Source: Leucobacter sp. (GTDB lineage: Bacteria; Actinomycetota; Actinomycetes; Actinomycetales; Microbacteriaceae). From it: a DNA stretch of 11,360 bases. The notes under the pieces were generated by a model. The model did no database searches and had not been told where the DNA came from. It was given only the letters and a program-made list of their open reading frames with translations. A program made the position numbers and the translations under genes. The stretch lies in assembly GCA_031178565.1 (NCBI GenBank), contig JAPSIU010000063.1, positions 1 through 11,360 of the forward strand. The letters are read 5' to 3'. Below are positions 1 to 6,155 of the stretch, piece after piece. The first letter of the stretch is position 1; each line of letters starts with the position of its first letter.

Positions 1-287
1 GTGTTGCTGCCCGACATCGGCGTGAACCCGCCCTGTTCGAGCACGATGATGCCGAAGTCGGCGTCATCGCTCACCGGCGTCAGCAGGAATACGCCGCACG
101 TCGCCGGGTAGCCGCGGGGCTCCCGCAGCAGGAGCCGTCGCAGACCGTCGAGTTCGCGGCGGCAGAAGTCGAAGCGTTCGACCATCGTGCCGCCGTGGAC
201 GAACCGCTCCGCGTTCGGGATGACGCGGCCCGGTTCCCCCTCCGCGTGGACCTCGACGGTCTCCACGGTCAGCGGCGCCTCACTCAC
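1..287 (-). CDS. Proline racemase / 4-hydroxyproline epimerase family protein (N-terminal 95 residues, cut by window edge)
   Basis: This is the 5' part of a gene that continues beyond base 1. The family interconverts L- and D-proline or hydroxyproline without a cofactor. The N-terminus shows the family hallmarks: HAEGEPGRVI at residues 14-23, then LLLREPRG at 52-59, and MSGSN at 91-95. The last lies where the first catalytic thiol normally sits (MCGH in classical proline racemase). Serine replaces cysteine here, a variant known among hydroxyproline 2-epimerases. The GTG start overlaps the stop of the preceding deaminase gene as GTGA, so translation is probably coupled. Next to an FAD oxidase and a DapA-family deaminase, the likely role is converting trans-4-hydroxy-L-proline to cis-4-hydroxy-D-proline. 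The second catalytic residue (Cys or Thr), which separates epimerase from 3-hydroxyproline dehydratase, lies outside the window, so exact activity is inferred. Confidence 0.88.
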   Translation of the reverse strand, partial: MSEAPLTVETVEVHAEGEPGRVIPNAERFVHGGTMVERFDFCRRELDGLRRLLLREPRGYPATCGVFLLTPVSDDADFGIIVLEQGGFTPMSGSN

Positions 288-1189
288 GCGGCGAGCACCC
301 CGAGATCGCGGAGGGCGTCGGCGATTCGCGCACGGTCCTCGTCGGCGAGGGGCAGGATCGGCTCGCGCACCGGTCCGACGGGGGTGCCCAGCAGTTCGAG
401 CGCGGCCTTGAGGCCGGCCGGGTAGTTCATCGACTCGAGCACGTCGCTGAGTCTCCAGAGCGGGGCCCAGAGTTCACGGCCGCGCTCCAGGTCCTTCTCC
501 ACCGCAACGACGCGGAAGAGCTCGGCCGCCTGCGCCGGCGCGACCGAGGCGACGCCCCACACCGAGCCCTTGGCTCCGAGGGTGATGCCGAGGAACGTCA
601 GGGTGTCCCAGCCGTTGAACGCGGTGATGCGGTCCGTCCGGCTCGTGAGGACATCCGTGAGGGTGACGGCGTCGCCCGAGGTGTCCTTGAAGTAGTCGAC
701 GCCGTCGATGTCGCCGAGTTCGGCGAGCTGCGCCGCGTCGAGTGCGACCCCGGTGGCACCGGGCACGTTGTAGTACATGATCTGCAGCTTCACCGACTCC
801 GCGACCGTCGTCAAGAACGCCTTCAGCGCGTCGAAGGAGAGGGGGTCGTAGAAGGGCGGCACCACCATCACGGCGTCGGCGCCCACGCCCTCGGCATAGC
901 GCGCCAGTTCGACGGCTCCCGCCGTCGAGGTGTGGCCGATACCGGCGACCACGCTGATCCGGCCGGCCGCGGCCTCGACGTTGAGGCGGATCACCTCGCG
1001 GTACTCCTCCGAGGTGAGACTCGTGAACTCTCCCGAGGTGCCCGTCGGCACGACGCCCTGCACGCCGCCCTCCACCATACGTTCGATCTGAGCCCGGATC
1101 CCGTCCGCGTCGACGGCCGAACCGTCGACGGTGAAGGGGGTGGGGATCGCGGCGAGCACGCCGGTGAGGTTCGCGTTCTTTCGAGTCAT
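284..1189 (-). CDS. DapA (dihydrodipicolinate synthase/N-acetylneuraminate lyase) family protein, probable pyrroline-4-hydroxy-2-carboxylate deaminase
   Basis: The 301-residue length is normal for class I aldolase-fold enzymes of the DHDPS/NAL family. GTSGEF at residues 50-55 is the carboxylate-binding loop, MYYNVPG at 138-144 carries the conserved tyrosine, and K168 in DYFKDTSGD is the Schiff-base lysine. The ATG is preceded by AAAGGAAAG at a usable distance. The gene lies 36 bases after the FAD oxidoreductase gene and overlaps the racemase start by 4 bases. In this context a lysine-biosynthesis role is unlikely. The known relative in hydroxyproline catabolism deaminates and dehydrates pyrroline-4-hydroxy-2-carboxylate to 2-oxoglutarate semialdehyde. 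The family and active site are seen; the substrate is inferred from the neighbours. Other aldolases or dehydratases of the family remain possible. Confidence 0.9.
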   Translation of the reverse strand: MTRKNANLTGVLAAIPTPFTVDGSAVDADGIRAQIERMVEGGVQGVVPTGTSGEFTSLTSEEYREVIRLNVEAAAGRISVVAGIGHTSTAGAVELARYAEGVGADAVMVVPPFYDPLSFDALKAFLTTVAESVKLQIMYYNVPGATGVALDAAQLAELGDIDGVDYFKDTSGDAVTLTDVLTSRTDRITAFNGWDTLTFLGITLGAKGSVWGVASVAPAQAAELFRVVAVEKDLERGRELWAPLWRLSDVLESMNYPAGLKAALELLGTPVGPVREPILPLADEDRARIADALRDLGVLAA

Positions 1190-1225
1190 GATGGCTTTCC
1201 TTTGCTTGGCTTCGTTGCAGTGGTG

Positions 1226-2470
1226 TCAGCGTCCGCCGCGGAACCGGGCGGGAGAGAAGGGGGCGAGGAGCGGAGAGTCCCTGCCGTCCCGGATGAGCTC
1301 CGTGAGGACCCGGGCCGTCGCGGGCGCGAGGGTGACGCCCATCATTCCGTGGCCGGTCGCCACGAATCCGTTGGAGAGCCGGGGCAGCCTGCCGATGACG
1401 GGGAGTCCGTCGGGCGACATGGGGCGCATCCCGGCGCGCGGTTTCACGTCGGCGGCGCGCGGAGGCTCCCAGTCGCGGAAGTACGAGGATGGCGCGCGCA
1501 GGATCGCGTCGACGCGCACCTGGTTGATCTTCTCGTCGAGGCCGCCGAACTCCATGGTGCCGGCGAGCCGGAACCGGTTCTTGAACGGCGTCGTCGCCAC
1601 CTTCGCATCGTGCAGGTTCGTCGCCCCCCGCAATCCGTAGGGCGCCACCTCGATGCAGTAGCCCTTGCCCGGGCGGATCGGGATGTTCGCGCCGAAGAGC
1701 TTGGAGAGCGGCGCGGTCCAGGATCCCGCCGCGAGCAGGAAACGGTCGCCCGGGAAGACGCGCGTCCCCGAAGAGACGCTCACGATGCGCGAGCTCGCGA
1801 TCTGCACGCCGTCGACGGGCGCGTTCTCCACGATTTCCACGCCCATCCCGGAGAGTCTGTCCCGGAGCGCTCTCGTGAACCCTCCCGGGTCGAGGTGGAG
1901 CTCCTTCGGGAAGTAGAGGCCGCCCTGGACGCTGTCCGAGAGCCTCGGCTCGTGCTCGCGCACATCGTCTCCGACGAGCACGGTCGGCTGCAGCCCGTAG
2001 CGCTTCACGAGGTCGACGTAACCGAGGTGATGCTCCATCAGCTCCTTGTTCTGGAACGCCATGAGCAGACCCTCGTGATGCAGCTCGTAGTCGATGCCGT
2101 CGGCTCGGTACTCGTCGAAGAGGTGCACGGAGTCCTCGGCGAGTGCGAGGTTCGCGGCGAAACCGGCGCGCTGGGCCCTCGCGTTCGACGCCCGGAACAT
2201 GCCGAGCATGAACTGCAGGAAGTCGGGGGCGATCGAGGGTTTGATGTAGAGCGGACTGTCCGGTCGCATCATCCACTTCAGCGACTGGAGCACCACCCCC
2301 GGACCGGGAACCGGCGCGGACTCGGCCGGTACGACCCATCCGGCGTTCACGTCGCTCGCGCCCAGGCCGGCCTGCCGTTGGTCGACGATCGTTACGCTCT
2401 CCCCCTCGCGGGCGAGATGGTAGGCGGTGGTGAGACCGATGATTCCGCCGCCGATGACTACGGTATGCAC
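1226..2470 (-). CDS. FAD-dependent amino-acid oxidoreductase (DadA/DAO family), probable D-hydroxyproline oxidase/dehydrogenase
   Basis: This 414-residue protein has an N-terminal Rossmann FAD motif, VVIGGGIIGLTTAYHLA, at about residues 4-20, followed by the acidic VTIVD strand end. The C-terminal DAO signature has GMRPMSPDGLPVIG from about 347 and GHGMMGVTLAP from about 374, typical of DadA-like enzymes that oxidise D-amino acids or imino acids. I chose the GTG at 2470 because AAAGGA lies 5 bases upstream and the FAD fold begins at once. An in-frame ATG 60 bases earlier would translate through a strong hairpin and add an unlike N-terminus. The gene follows the ABC ATPase gene after an 80-base gap and precedes the deaminase gene. 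The inferred reaction is oxidation of cis-4-hydroxy-D-proline to pyrroline-4-hydroxy-2-carboxylate. No partner subunits are visible, so the electron acceptor (oxygen or respiratory chain) is unknown. Confidence 0.9.
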   Translation of the reverse strand: MHTVVIGGGIIGLTTAYHLAREGESVTIVDQRQAGLGASDVNAGWVVPAESAPVPGPGVVLQSLKWMMRPDSPLYIKPSIAPDFLQFMLGMFRASNARAQRAGFAANLALAEDSVHLFDEYRADGIDYELHHEGLLMAFQNKELMEHHLGYVDLVKRYGLQPTVLVGDDVREHEPRLSDSVQGGLYFPKELHLDPGGFTRALRDRLSGMGVEIVENAPVDGVQIASSRIVSVSSGTRVFPGDRFLLAAGSWTAPLSKLFGANIPIRPGKGYCIEVAPYGLRGATNLHDAKVATTPFKNRFRLAGTMEFGGLDEKINQVRVDAILRAPSSYFRDWEPPRAADVKPRAGMRPMSPDGLPVIGRLPRLSNGFVATGHGMMGVTLAPATARVLTELIRDGRDSPLLAPFSPARFRGGR

Positions 2471-2475
2471 CTGGA

Positions 2476-2481
2476 TCCTTT
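2476..2481 (-). promoter_or_regulatory. Ribosome binding site deciding the GTG start of the FAD oxidoreductase
   Basis: AAAGGA reads on the minus strand 5 bases before the GTG at 2470. It is the best Shine-Dalgarno match in the leader and sits just after the hairpin pair at 2488-2531, so that structure could affect ribosome access. Confidence 0.65.
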
Positions 2482-2487
2482 CGCTGA

Positions 2488-2531
2488 GGGCGGGTTGACG
2501 GTGGCGGGCGGTGGGCAACCCGCCCGCCACC
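2488..2531 (-). promoter_or_regulatory. Two mutually exclusive GC-rich hairpins in the leader of the FAD oxidoreductase gene
   Basis: Hairpin A is a perfect 12-bp stem: 2520-2531 pairs with 2500-2511, with an 8-base loop. Hairpin B is a perfect 10-bp stem: 2516-2525 pairs with 2488-2497, with an 18-base loop. The 5' arm of B lies largely within the 5' arm and loop of A, so only one can form at a time. The pair lies in the 80-base gap after the transporter genes and ends 6 bases before the Shine-Dalgarno. No U-tract follows, so this is not a classical intrinsic terminator. Possible roles are attenuation, mRNA processing that sets transporter versus enzyme levels, or 3'-end protection. The pairing is seen; the function is inferred. 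Confidence 0.5.
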
Positions 2532-2550
2532 GGGTCATGGGGATGCTGCT

Positions 2551-3375
2551 CTAGAAGCGAACAGCGTCGACGAACTTCTTCAGCTCCGGATTGTCGGAAC
2601 GGTTGAAGGCCTCGTCCGGGGTGGTGTTCACCGCGATCTCGCCCTCGTGGAAGAAGACGAGCCGATCGGCCGCTTTCGATGCGAACGCCATGTCATGCGT
2701 GACCAGGGCGACCGCGATCCCCTCGTCCTGCTTCAAACGCTGCAGCACACCGAGCACTTCGGCGGCCACGGGCGGATCCAGTGCCGACGTGATCTCGTCG
2801 CAGAGCAGCAGTTTGGGCTCCATCATGAGCGCTCGTGCGATTGCGGCGCGTTGGCGCTCGCCGCCCGAGAGCTGGCTCGGACGGGAGTGCAGATGCTGGG
2901 ACATCCCGACCTCCGCGAGCGACTTCTTCGCGCGCTCCATCGCCTCGTCCTCGCTGATCCCGAGCTTCTTCCGGGGTGCCAGCGTCAGATTCTTCGCGAC
3001 GTCCATGTGGGGCCACAGCGTGTAGCTCTGGAAGATCATCCCGATGTAGGAGTCGACCTCCCTCCATGCCGGGGTGCGCTTCTGCTCGTCGAACACGATC
3101 TCGCCGTCGAACATGATGCGTCCGTCATCGGGTTCGGTGAGGCCGGCGAGCGCGCGGAGGAGCGTCGACTTGCCCGACCCGGACTTGCCGATGATCACGG
3201 TGATGTCACCGACGAGCATGTCGAAGTCGACGTTTCGCATGACCTGCCGGTCGCCGAAGCTCTTCTGCAGGCCGCGCGCCGACACCAGCACCTCGCCGAC
3301 GGCGGCGGTGATGGTGCGCACCGATCCGGTCCGGGTGCCCACGGGGCCGGTCTTGGGGGCATTCGTCTCGCTCAT
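2551..3375 (-). CDS. Polar amino-acid ABC transporter ATP-binding protein (GlnQ/HisP family)
   Basis: This is a 274-residue cytoplasmic ATPase that powers uptake through the neighbouring permease. All nucleotide-binding elements are present: Walker A GKSGSGKST at 63-71, Q-loop glutamine near 116, signature LSGGERQ at 169-175, Walker B LLLCDE at 189-194, and H-loop histidine 227 in VTHD. The loop after Walker B reads DEITSALDP instead of the usual DEPTSALDP, a conservative variant. The first 30 or so residues, before VLVSARGLQKSF, are polar and longer than in most relatives. The ATG start forms an ATGA overlap with the permease stop, which argues for this start. In-frame codons extend further upstream, but only through the permease gene. 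The substrate, probably hydroxyproline or proline, is inferred from the operon. Confidence 0.94.
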   Translation of the reverse strand: MSETNAPKTGPVGTRTGSVRTITAAVGEVLVSARGLQKSFGDRQVMRNVDFDMLVGDITVIIGKSGSGKSTLLRALAGLTEPDDGRIMFDGEIVFDEQKRTPAWREVDSYIGMIFQSYTLWPHMDVAKNLTLAPRKKLGISEDEAMERAKKSLAEVGMSQHLHSRPSQLSGGERQRAAIARALMMEPKLLLCDEITSALDPPVAAEVLGVLQRLKQDEGIAVALVTHDMAFASKAADRLVFFHEGEIAVNTTPDEAFNRSDNPELKKFVDAVRF

Positions 3376-4115
3376 GGGGTGACCTGCACTTTCGCTCCGG
3401 GAACCATCTGGGCTGCCAGCGACTTCTTCCTGCCGCCGCGGACGTCGCCCCGCATCATGTTCCGCTCGATGCGCGAGAGGATGAGGGAGACGGGGAACGC
3501 GATGACGAAGTACATCAGCGCCGCGACGGTGAGGATCTCGAGCGCTCGGTACGACTCCGACGCGATCTTGTTCGCCGTGAACATCAGATCTGCGACCGCG
3601 ATGGTCGAGACCAGGGCCGTGTCCTTGAAGAGGGAGATGTTCAGCGACAGGATCACGGGGAGCTGCTGCCGGAGCGCCTGCGGGATGATGATGTAGCGGA
3701 TCTGCTGCCAGCGGGTGAGCCGGAGCATCTTGCCGGCCTCGATCTGCTCGACGGGCACCGCCTGGAATCCTGAGCGGAGCGCCTCGGCCATGAAGGCCGT
3801 GAGGTTCAGCGTCAGGGCGATCACCGCCGACACGAGGCCGGGGATCGTGATCCCCGTCAGCGTCGGAAGCGCGTAGTACACCCAGAACAGCTGGACGAGG
3901 AGCGGGGTGCAGCGGAACAGCTCGATGTACCCCTGAGCCACCCACCGGATCACCTCGATGTTGGACATGCGCAGCAGGGCCACCGGGACCGCGAGGATCA
4001 TGCTCAGCACGATCACGATCACGGTGATCCCGAGGGTCATCCCCAGGCCTTCGAGCAGCCTCGGGAAGTTGCTCGTGACGACGTTCCAGTCGAAGTCGTA
4101 ACTTCTGATGATCAT
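3372..4115 (-). CDS. Polar amino-acid ABC transporter permease (HisM/GlnP family)
   Basis: This is a 247-residue integral membrane protein. Hydrophobic segments lie at roughly 26-48, 72-84, 92-110, 152-176 and 193-214. The cytoplasmic EAA coupling loop runs from EALRSGFQAVP at 111 to the IIIPQAL segment ending near 148, and docks on the ATPase. The hydrophilic C-terminal tail is basic (RGGRKK near 226-231). The gene begins 21 bases after the binding-protein stop and overlaps the ATPase start by 4 bases. It is the only permease in the operon, so the transporter probably uses a homodimer, although many relatives have two permease genes. The ligand is inferred from the downstream hydroxyproline-type enzymes. 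Confidence 0.93.
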   Translation of the reverse strand: MIIRSYDFDWNVVTSNFPRLLEGLGMTLGITVIVIVLSMILAVPVALLRMSNIEVIRWVAQGYIELFRCTPLLVQLFWVYYALPTLTGITIPGLVSAVIALTLNLTAFMAEALRSGFQAVPVEQIEAGKMLRLTRWQQIRYIIIPQALRQQLPVILSLNISLFKDTALVSTIAVADLMFTANKIASESYRALEILTVAALMYFVIAFPVSLILSRIERNMMRGDVRGGRKKSLAAQMVPGAKVQVTP

Positions 4116-4136
4116 GAGGATCTCAATCCGTCCCGA

Positions 4137-4985
4137 CTACTGCATTCGCAGATCGCCGAGCGTGTCGACCTCGACGATTCCGGCCTCGTTGAAGGCCTCC
4201 TTGAGCGACCCGTCGTTCTTCGCGGTCTGGATCGCGATGTTGAGCACCTGCAGCGAACGGGCGTCGATGTCCTGGTTCACGCCGTAGTTGGAGTCCTGGA
4301 TGAAGATCGCCGGATCGGGCACCACGATTCTGAGCGACGGATCCTTCTGCGCCGCATCGGCGAGCGTCGGCAGGTCGGCGAACACGGCACCGGCGCGGCC
4401 GGCGCCCATCGCCGTGACCGCGTTCGGGATGCTCTCCGTGGTCATGACCTCGGTTCCGAGGGCCGTGATCGACTTCTCGTAGGAGGTCCCGCCGGCCATC
4501 CCGATCGCCTGACCGGAGTTCACGATGTCGTCGACGCTCCTCAAGCCGGAATCGGCCCGAACCAGGAACACCCCTTCATAGCTGTACACGGGATCGGTGA
4601 ACTGGATCGCGAGAGAGCGCTCGGAGGTGGAGTCGAGGTACGCGGCGACGTCGAAACGGTCGGCCTGCAGCCCGGAGACCATCTTGCTCCACTCCGCCGC
4701 GACGGGAACGAACTCGACACCCATCTCATCGGCGAGCTTCTGCAGCGGGAGTACATTCGGACCGCCCATCTTGCCGTCCGCCTGCTCCGCTGTCATGGGA
4801 GGCGCCGAGGCGATGCCGACCCGCAGTTCGCCGCTCTTCTTGATCTCCTCGAGCCACGCGCCGTTCGCCGAGCCGCCGACCGCGCCCCCGCCGCCGCCTC
4901 GCATGCTCGCGCCCCAGAAGCCCGCCGCGACGGCGAGCACGACCACGCCGAGCACCGAGAGGATGATCTTGCTTGTCTTGGACAT
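4137..4985 (-). CDS. Amino-acid ABC transporter substrate-binding protein (SBP_bac_3 family), membrane-anchored, without lipobox
   Basis: This 282-residue extracytoplasmic receptor feeds the permease. A basic start (MSKTSK) and a hydrophobic stretch at 8-25 form a signal or anchor, followed by a glycine-rich linker at 30-38. The two-lobe SBP_bac_3 domain runs from about WLEEIKKSGELRVG (44-57) to the C-terminus. SERSLAIQFTDPVY at 121-134 matches the family's conserved ERxxxxxFTxPY region. I see no cysteine anywhere in the protein, so it cannot be a lipoprotein, unlike most Gram-positive binding proteins. An uncleaved N-terminal helix with a flexible Gly linker is the likely tether, or it may be secreted. 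The start is supported by AAGGAAGGA 5 bases before the ATG. This is the first gene of the operon and has the operator and promoter region directly upstream. Confidence 0.92.
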   Translation of the reverse strand: MSKTSKIILSVLGVVVLAVAAGFWGASMRGGGGGAVGGSANGAWLEEIKKSGELRVGIASAPPMTAEQADGKMGGPNVLPLQKLADEMGVEFVPVAAEWSKMVSGLQADRFDVAAYLDSTSERSLAIQFTDPVYSYEGVFLVRADSGLRSVDDIVNSGQAIGMAGGTSYEKSITALGTEVMTTESIPNAVTAMGAGRAGAVFADLPTLADAAQKDPSLRIVVPDPAIFIQDSNYGVNQDIDARSLQVLNIAIQTAKNDGSLKEAFNEAGIVEVDTLGDLRMQ

Positions 4986-5056
4986 CGTTGTCCTTCCTTC
5001 TTCCTTGAACCCTGGTCCACCGAGGCACGACGCCGCCGCGGCAGAAGCCTTGCATG

Positions 5057-5062
5057 ATTATT
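5057..5062 (-). promoter_or_regulatory. Candidate -10 element of the catabolic operon promoter
   Basis: AATAAT (5 of 6 matches to TATAAT) reads on the minus strand about 75 bases before the binding-protein ATG. No clear -35 exists at 17-19 bases; the region there is the operator, and the best match is CTGTCA or TGTCAG. Operator overlap with the -35/spacer would fit repression. Assigned by eye. Confidence 0.35.
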
Positions 5063-5068
5063 GACTGA

Positions 5069-5088
5069 GTGTCTGACAATCTGACAGT
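5069..5088. promoter_or_regulatory. Operator site 1 for the GntR/FCD regulator, in front of the catabolic operon
   Basis: The core TGTCTGACA at 5070-5078 is a perfect palindrome around one central base, the TGTCnGACA form typical of GntR/FCD operators. The heptamer TCTGACA recurs 8 bases later (5080-5086), so two regulator dimers may bind side by side. The 12-mer GTCTGACAATCT at 5071-5082 recurs exactly at 6018-6029, before the regulator gene. The site overlaps the predicted operon promoter. Confidence 0.65.
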
Positions 5089-5148
5089 AATCGCTTCATC
5101 GCGGATGCGCAAGCCCGAATTCCCGCATCGGCAGAGCAGGGGCAAGCC

Positions 5149-5182
5149 GGGCGCACGCGTCCCCGGCAGCACGCACGCGCCC
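5149..5182 (-). terminator. Possible hairpin terminator after the GntR gene
   Basis: GGGCGC at 5149-5154 pairs with GCGCCC at 5177-5182, and GCGT at 5157-5160 pairs with ACGC at 5171-5174. A 2-base mismatch separates the two stems, and the loop is 10 bases. It lies 78-111 bases after the regulator stop and before the operon operator. There is no U-tract, so it may act weakly or not at all. Confidence 0.3.
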
Positions 5183-5259
5183 CCAGCAGAACAGAGAGCA
5201 GTGCCCCCGGCCGTCGAGGGTCTGCGGACCAGCCCGTCGCGACGCGGAAGCCGTGGCCC

Positions 5260-5979
5260 TCAGGGTGCGCTGAGCTCCGCCTGCATCATCGCCACGATCT
5301 CGTCGGCGCTCGTCAGGGTGTGCTCGGAGACCGCCTGGCGGATCACTTCCCGATCCCTGGTGCGCAGCGCCTCCATGAGCGTGCCGTGCACGCGGTGTTC
5401 CCGTTCCGGGTCGGATCTACGGCGCTGATCCTCGGTGAGGGCGATCGTGAGCTGAGCGGCCGTGACTGGCCACAGCTTCTCGAGCATGTAGTTGCCCGAC
5501 GCCCGCCAGATGCACTCGTGGAAATCCAGGTGCGCGTCGTGCTGGACGACGGGATCGGAGGAGAACACGGCCGTCTCGTACAGCTTCCACCCCCGCTCGA
5601 TGACCGCGAACTTCGTGCCGCTCGTGTCGGCCAGGATCGCGTCCACGGCGACCATGTCGAGCGCGATTCTGCTGACGGCGATGTCGTGAATCGCGCTGGG
5701 CTGCAGCTCTGCCACCTTGAGCCCGCGATAGGGCTCCTTCACGATGAGCCCCTCCTCGGCGAGTGCGTTCAGCGCCTCGCGGATCGTGGGTCGGCTGACC
5801 CCCAGTGCGCTGGAGAGCTGGGACTCGGTGACCTTCTCCCCCGGGCGCAGGGAGCCCGCGATGATCGAGCGCCGGATCTCGGCCCGGACCGCCTCCTTGC
5901 GGGACATCGTGCTGATCCTCGACGGACCCGTCGCCACGGGCGCGCTGGAAACCGGCTCGGAATTCGCGAGCTGCGGCAC
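5260..5979 (-). CDS. GntR family transcriptional regulator, FCD (FadR-like) subfamily
   Basis: This is a 239-residue DNA-binding regulator. The winged helix-turn-helix spans about residues 29-92 (IIAGSLRPGEKVTE, then SALGVSRPTIREALNALAEEGL). An all-helical FCD ligand domain follows, with candidate metal or ligand residues in the D-A-H-L-D-F-H cluster at about 148-154 and histidines near 195, 198 and 220. I chose the GTG at 5979 because AAAGGAG stands 5 bases before it. An upstream in-frame ATG at 6033 would place the start inside the operator. The gene is upstream of and co-oriented with the hydroxyproline-type operon and diverges from the Ldh2 gene. Matching palindromes precede all three units, so it most likely represses itself and both flanking units until hydroxyproline or a downstream intermediate binds. 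The effector is inferred. Confidence 0.93.
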   Translation of the reverse strand: MPQLANSEPVSSAPVATGPSRISTMSRKEAVRAEIRRSIIAGSLRPGEKVTESQLSSALGVSRPTIREALNALAEEGLIVKEPYRGLKVAELQPSAIHDIAVSRIALDMVAVDAILADTSGTKFAVIERGWKLYETAVFSSDPVVQHDAHLDFHECIWRASGNYMLEKLWPVTAAQLTIALTEDQRRRSDPEREHRVHGTLMEALRTRDREVIRQAVSEHTLTSADEIVAMMQAELSAP

Positions 5980-5984
5980 GGGCG

Positions 5985-5991
5985 CTCCTTT
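5985..5991 (-). promoter_or_regulatory. Ribosome binding site deciding the GTG start of the GntR gene
   Basis: AAAGGAG reads on the minus strand 5 bases before the GTG at 5979. The match is much better than anything before the alternative in-frame ATG at 6033, so the shorter 239-residue protein is preferred. Confidence 0.7.
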
Positions 5992-6015
5992 CGCGTCAGC
6001 GCAAACGCCTTGGAG

Positions 6016-6035
6016 ACGTCTGACAATCTCCATTG
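6016..6035. promoter_or_regulatory. Operator site 2, in front of the GntR gene (autoregulation)
   Basis: It contains GTCTGACAATCT at 6018-6029, identical to 12 bases of site 1, and the inverted repeat ACAAT-4 bases-ATTGT at 6024-6036. It overlaps the candidate -10 of the GntR promoter and the expected transcription start, a position suited to autorepression. Confidence 0.6.
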
Positions 6036-6037
6036 TA
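6032..6037 (-). promoter_or_regulatory. Candidate -10 element of the GntR promoter
   Basis: TACAAT (5 of 6 to consensus) reads on the minus strand and would give a leader of about 45 bases before the GTG at 5979. The -35 region is GC-rich with no good match. The same hexamer occurs as the candidate -10 of the divergent Ldh2 gene. Confidence 0.35.
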
Positions 6038-6075
6038 GGTCGGCGGTCGAGCCGAGCTCCGCGGATGGCCCCACC

Positions 6076-6092
6076 CGGGGAGCAGTTCCCCG
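6076..6092. repeat. Short inverted repeat between the divergent GntR and Ldh2 promoters
   Basis: CGGGGA at 6076-6081 and TCCCCG at 6087-6092 form a perfect 6-bp stem with a 5-base loop. It sits in the -35 area of the Ldh2 promoter and could be a second regulator's site or a chance GC-rich repeat. Confidence 0.35.
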
Positions 6093-6103
6093 TTGATCCG
6101 TAA

Positions 6104-6123
6104 TTATCTTACAATCGGACAAT
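6104..6123. promoter_or_regulatory. Operator site 3, in front of the Ldh2-family gene
   Basis: Aligned base by base with site 1 (5069-5088), 15 of 20 positions agree, including ACAATC and GACA. It covers the candidate -10 of the plus-strand gene, so the same GntR/FCD regulator probably controls it. It is the most diverged of the three sites. Confidence 0.5.
6110..6115 (+). promoter_or_regulatory. Candidate -10 element of the Ldh2-family gene promoter
   Basis: TACAAT (5 of 6 to consensus) lies 40 bases before the ATG at 6156 and inside operator site 3. The -35 is weak (TTCCCC at about 18 bases spacing), so activation or an alternative sigma factor is possible. Confidence 0.35.
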
Positions 6124-6155
6124 CACTCCATCCTCAATCAACGAGGAGTCCTGCA

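Noticed and set aside
284..1189. Lysine-biosynthetic dihydrodipicolinate synthase
   Set aside because: The active-site lysine is shared by the whole family, and the operon context with a racemase and a DadA-like oxidase favours a catabolic deaminase.
474..2339. 621-residue open frame on the minus strand
   Set aside because: It is out of frame with the DapA and FAD genes it covers and is arginine-rich low-complexity.
2471..2530. Longer N-terminus for the FAD oxidoreductase from an ATG at 2530
   Set aside because: The added 20 residues come from the perfect hairpin region, precede the FAD fold unnaturally, and lack the good Shine-Dalgarno seen before the GTG at 2470.
932..2554. 540-residue open frame on the plus strand
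   Set aside because: It is antisense to the DapA-family and FAD oxidoreductase genes, with composition typical of a shadow frame.
3376..3945. N-terminal extension of the ABC ATPase frame
   Set aside because: It reads through the permease gene in another frame, with no ABC-family sequence; the ATGA overlap gives the natural start.
5980..6033. Longer GntR protein from the ATG at 6033
   Set aside because: It would begin within the operator and candidate -10, while AAAGGAG stands correctly before the GTG at 5979.
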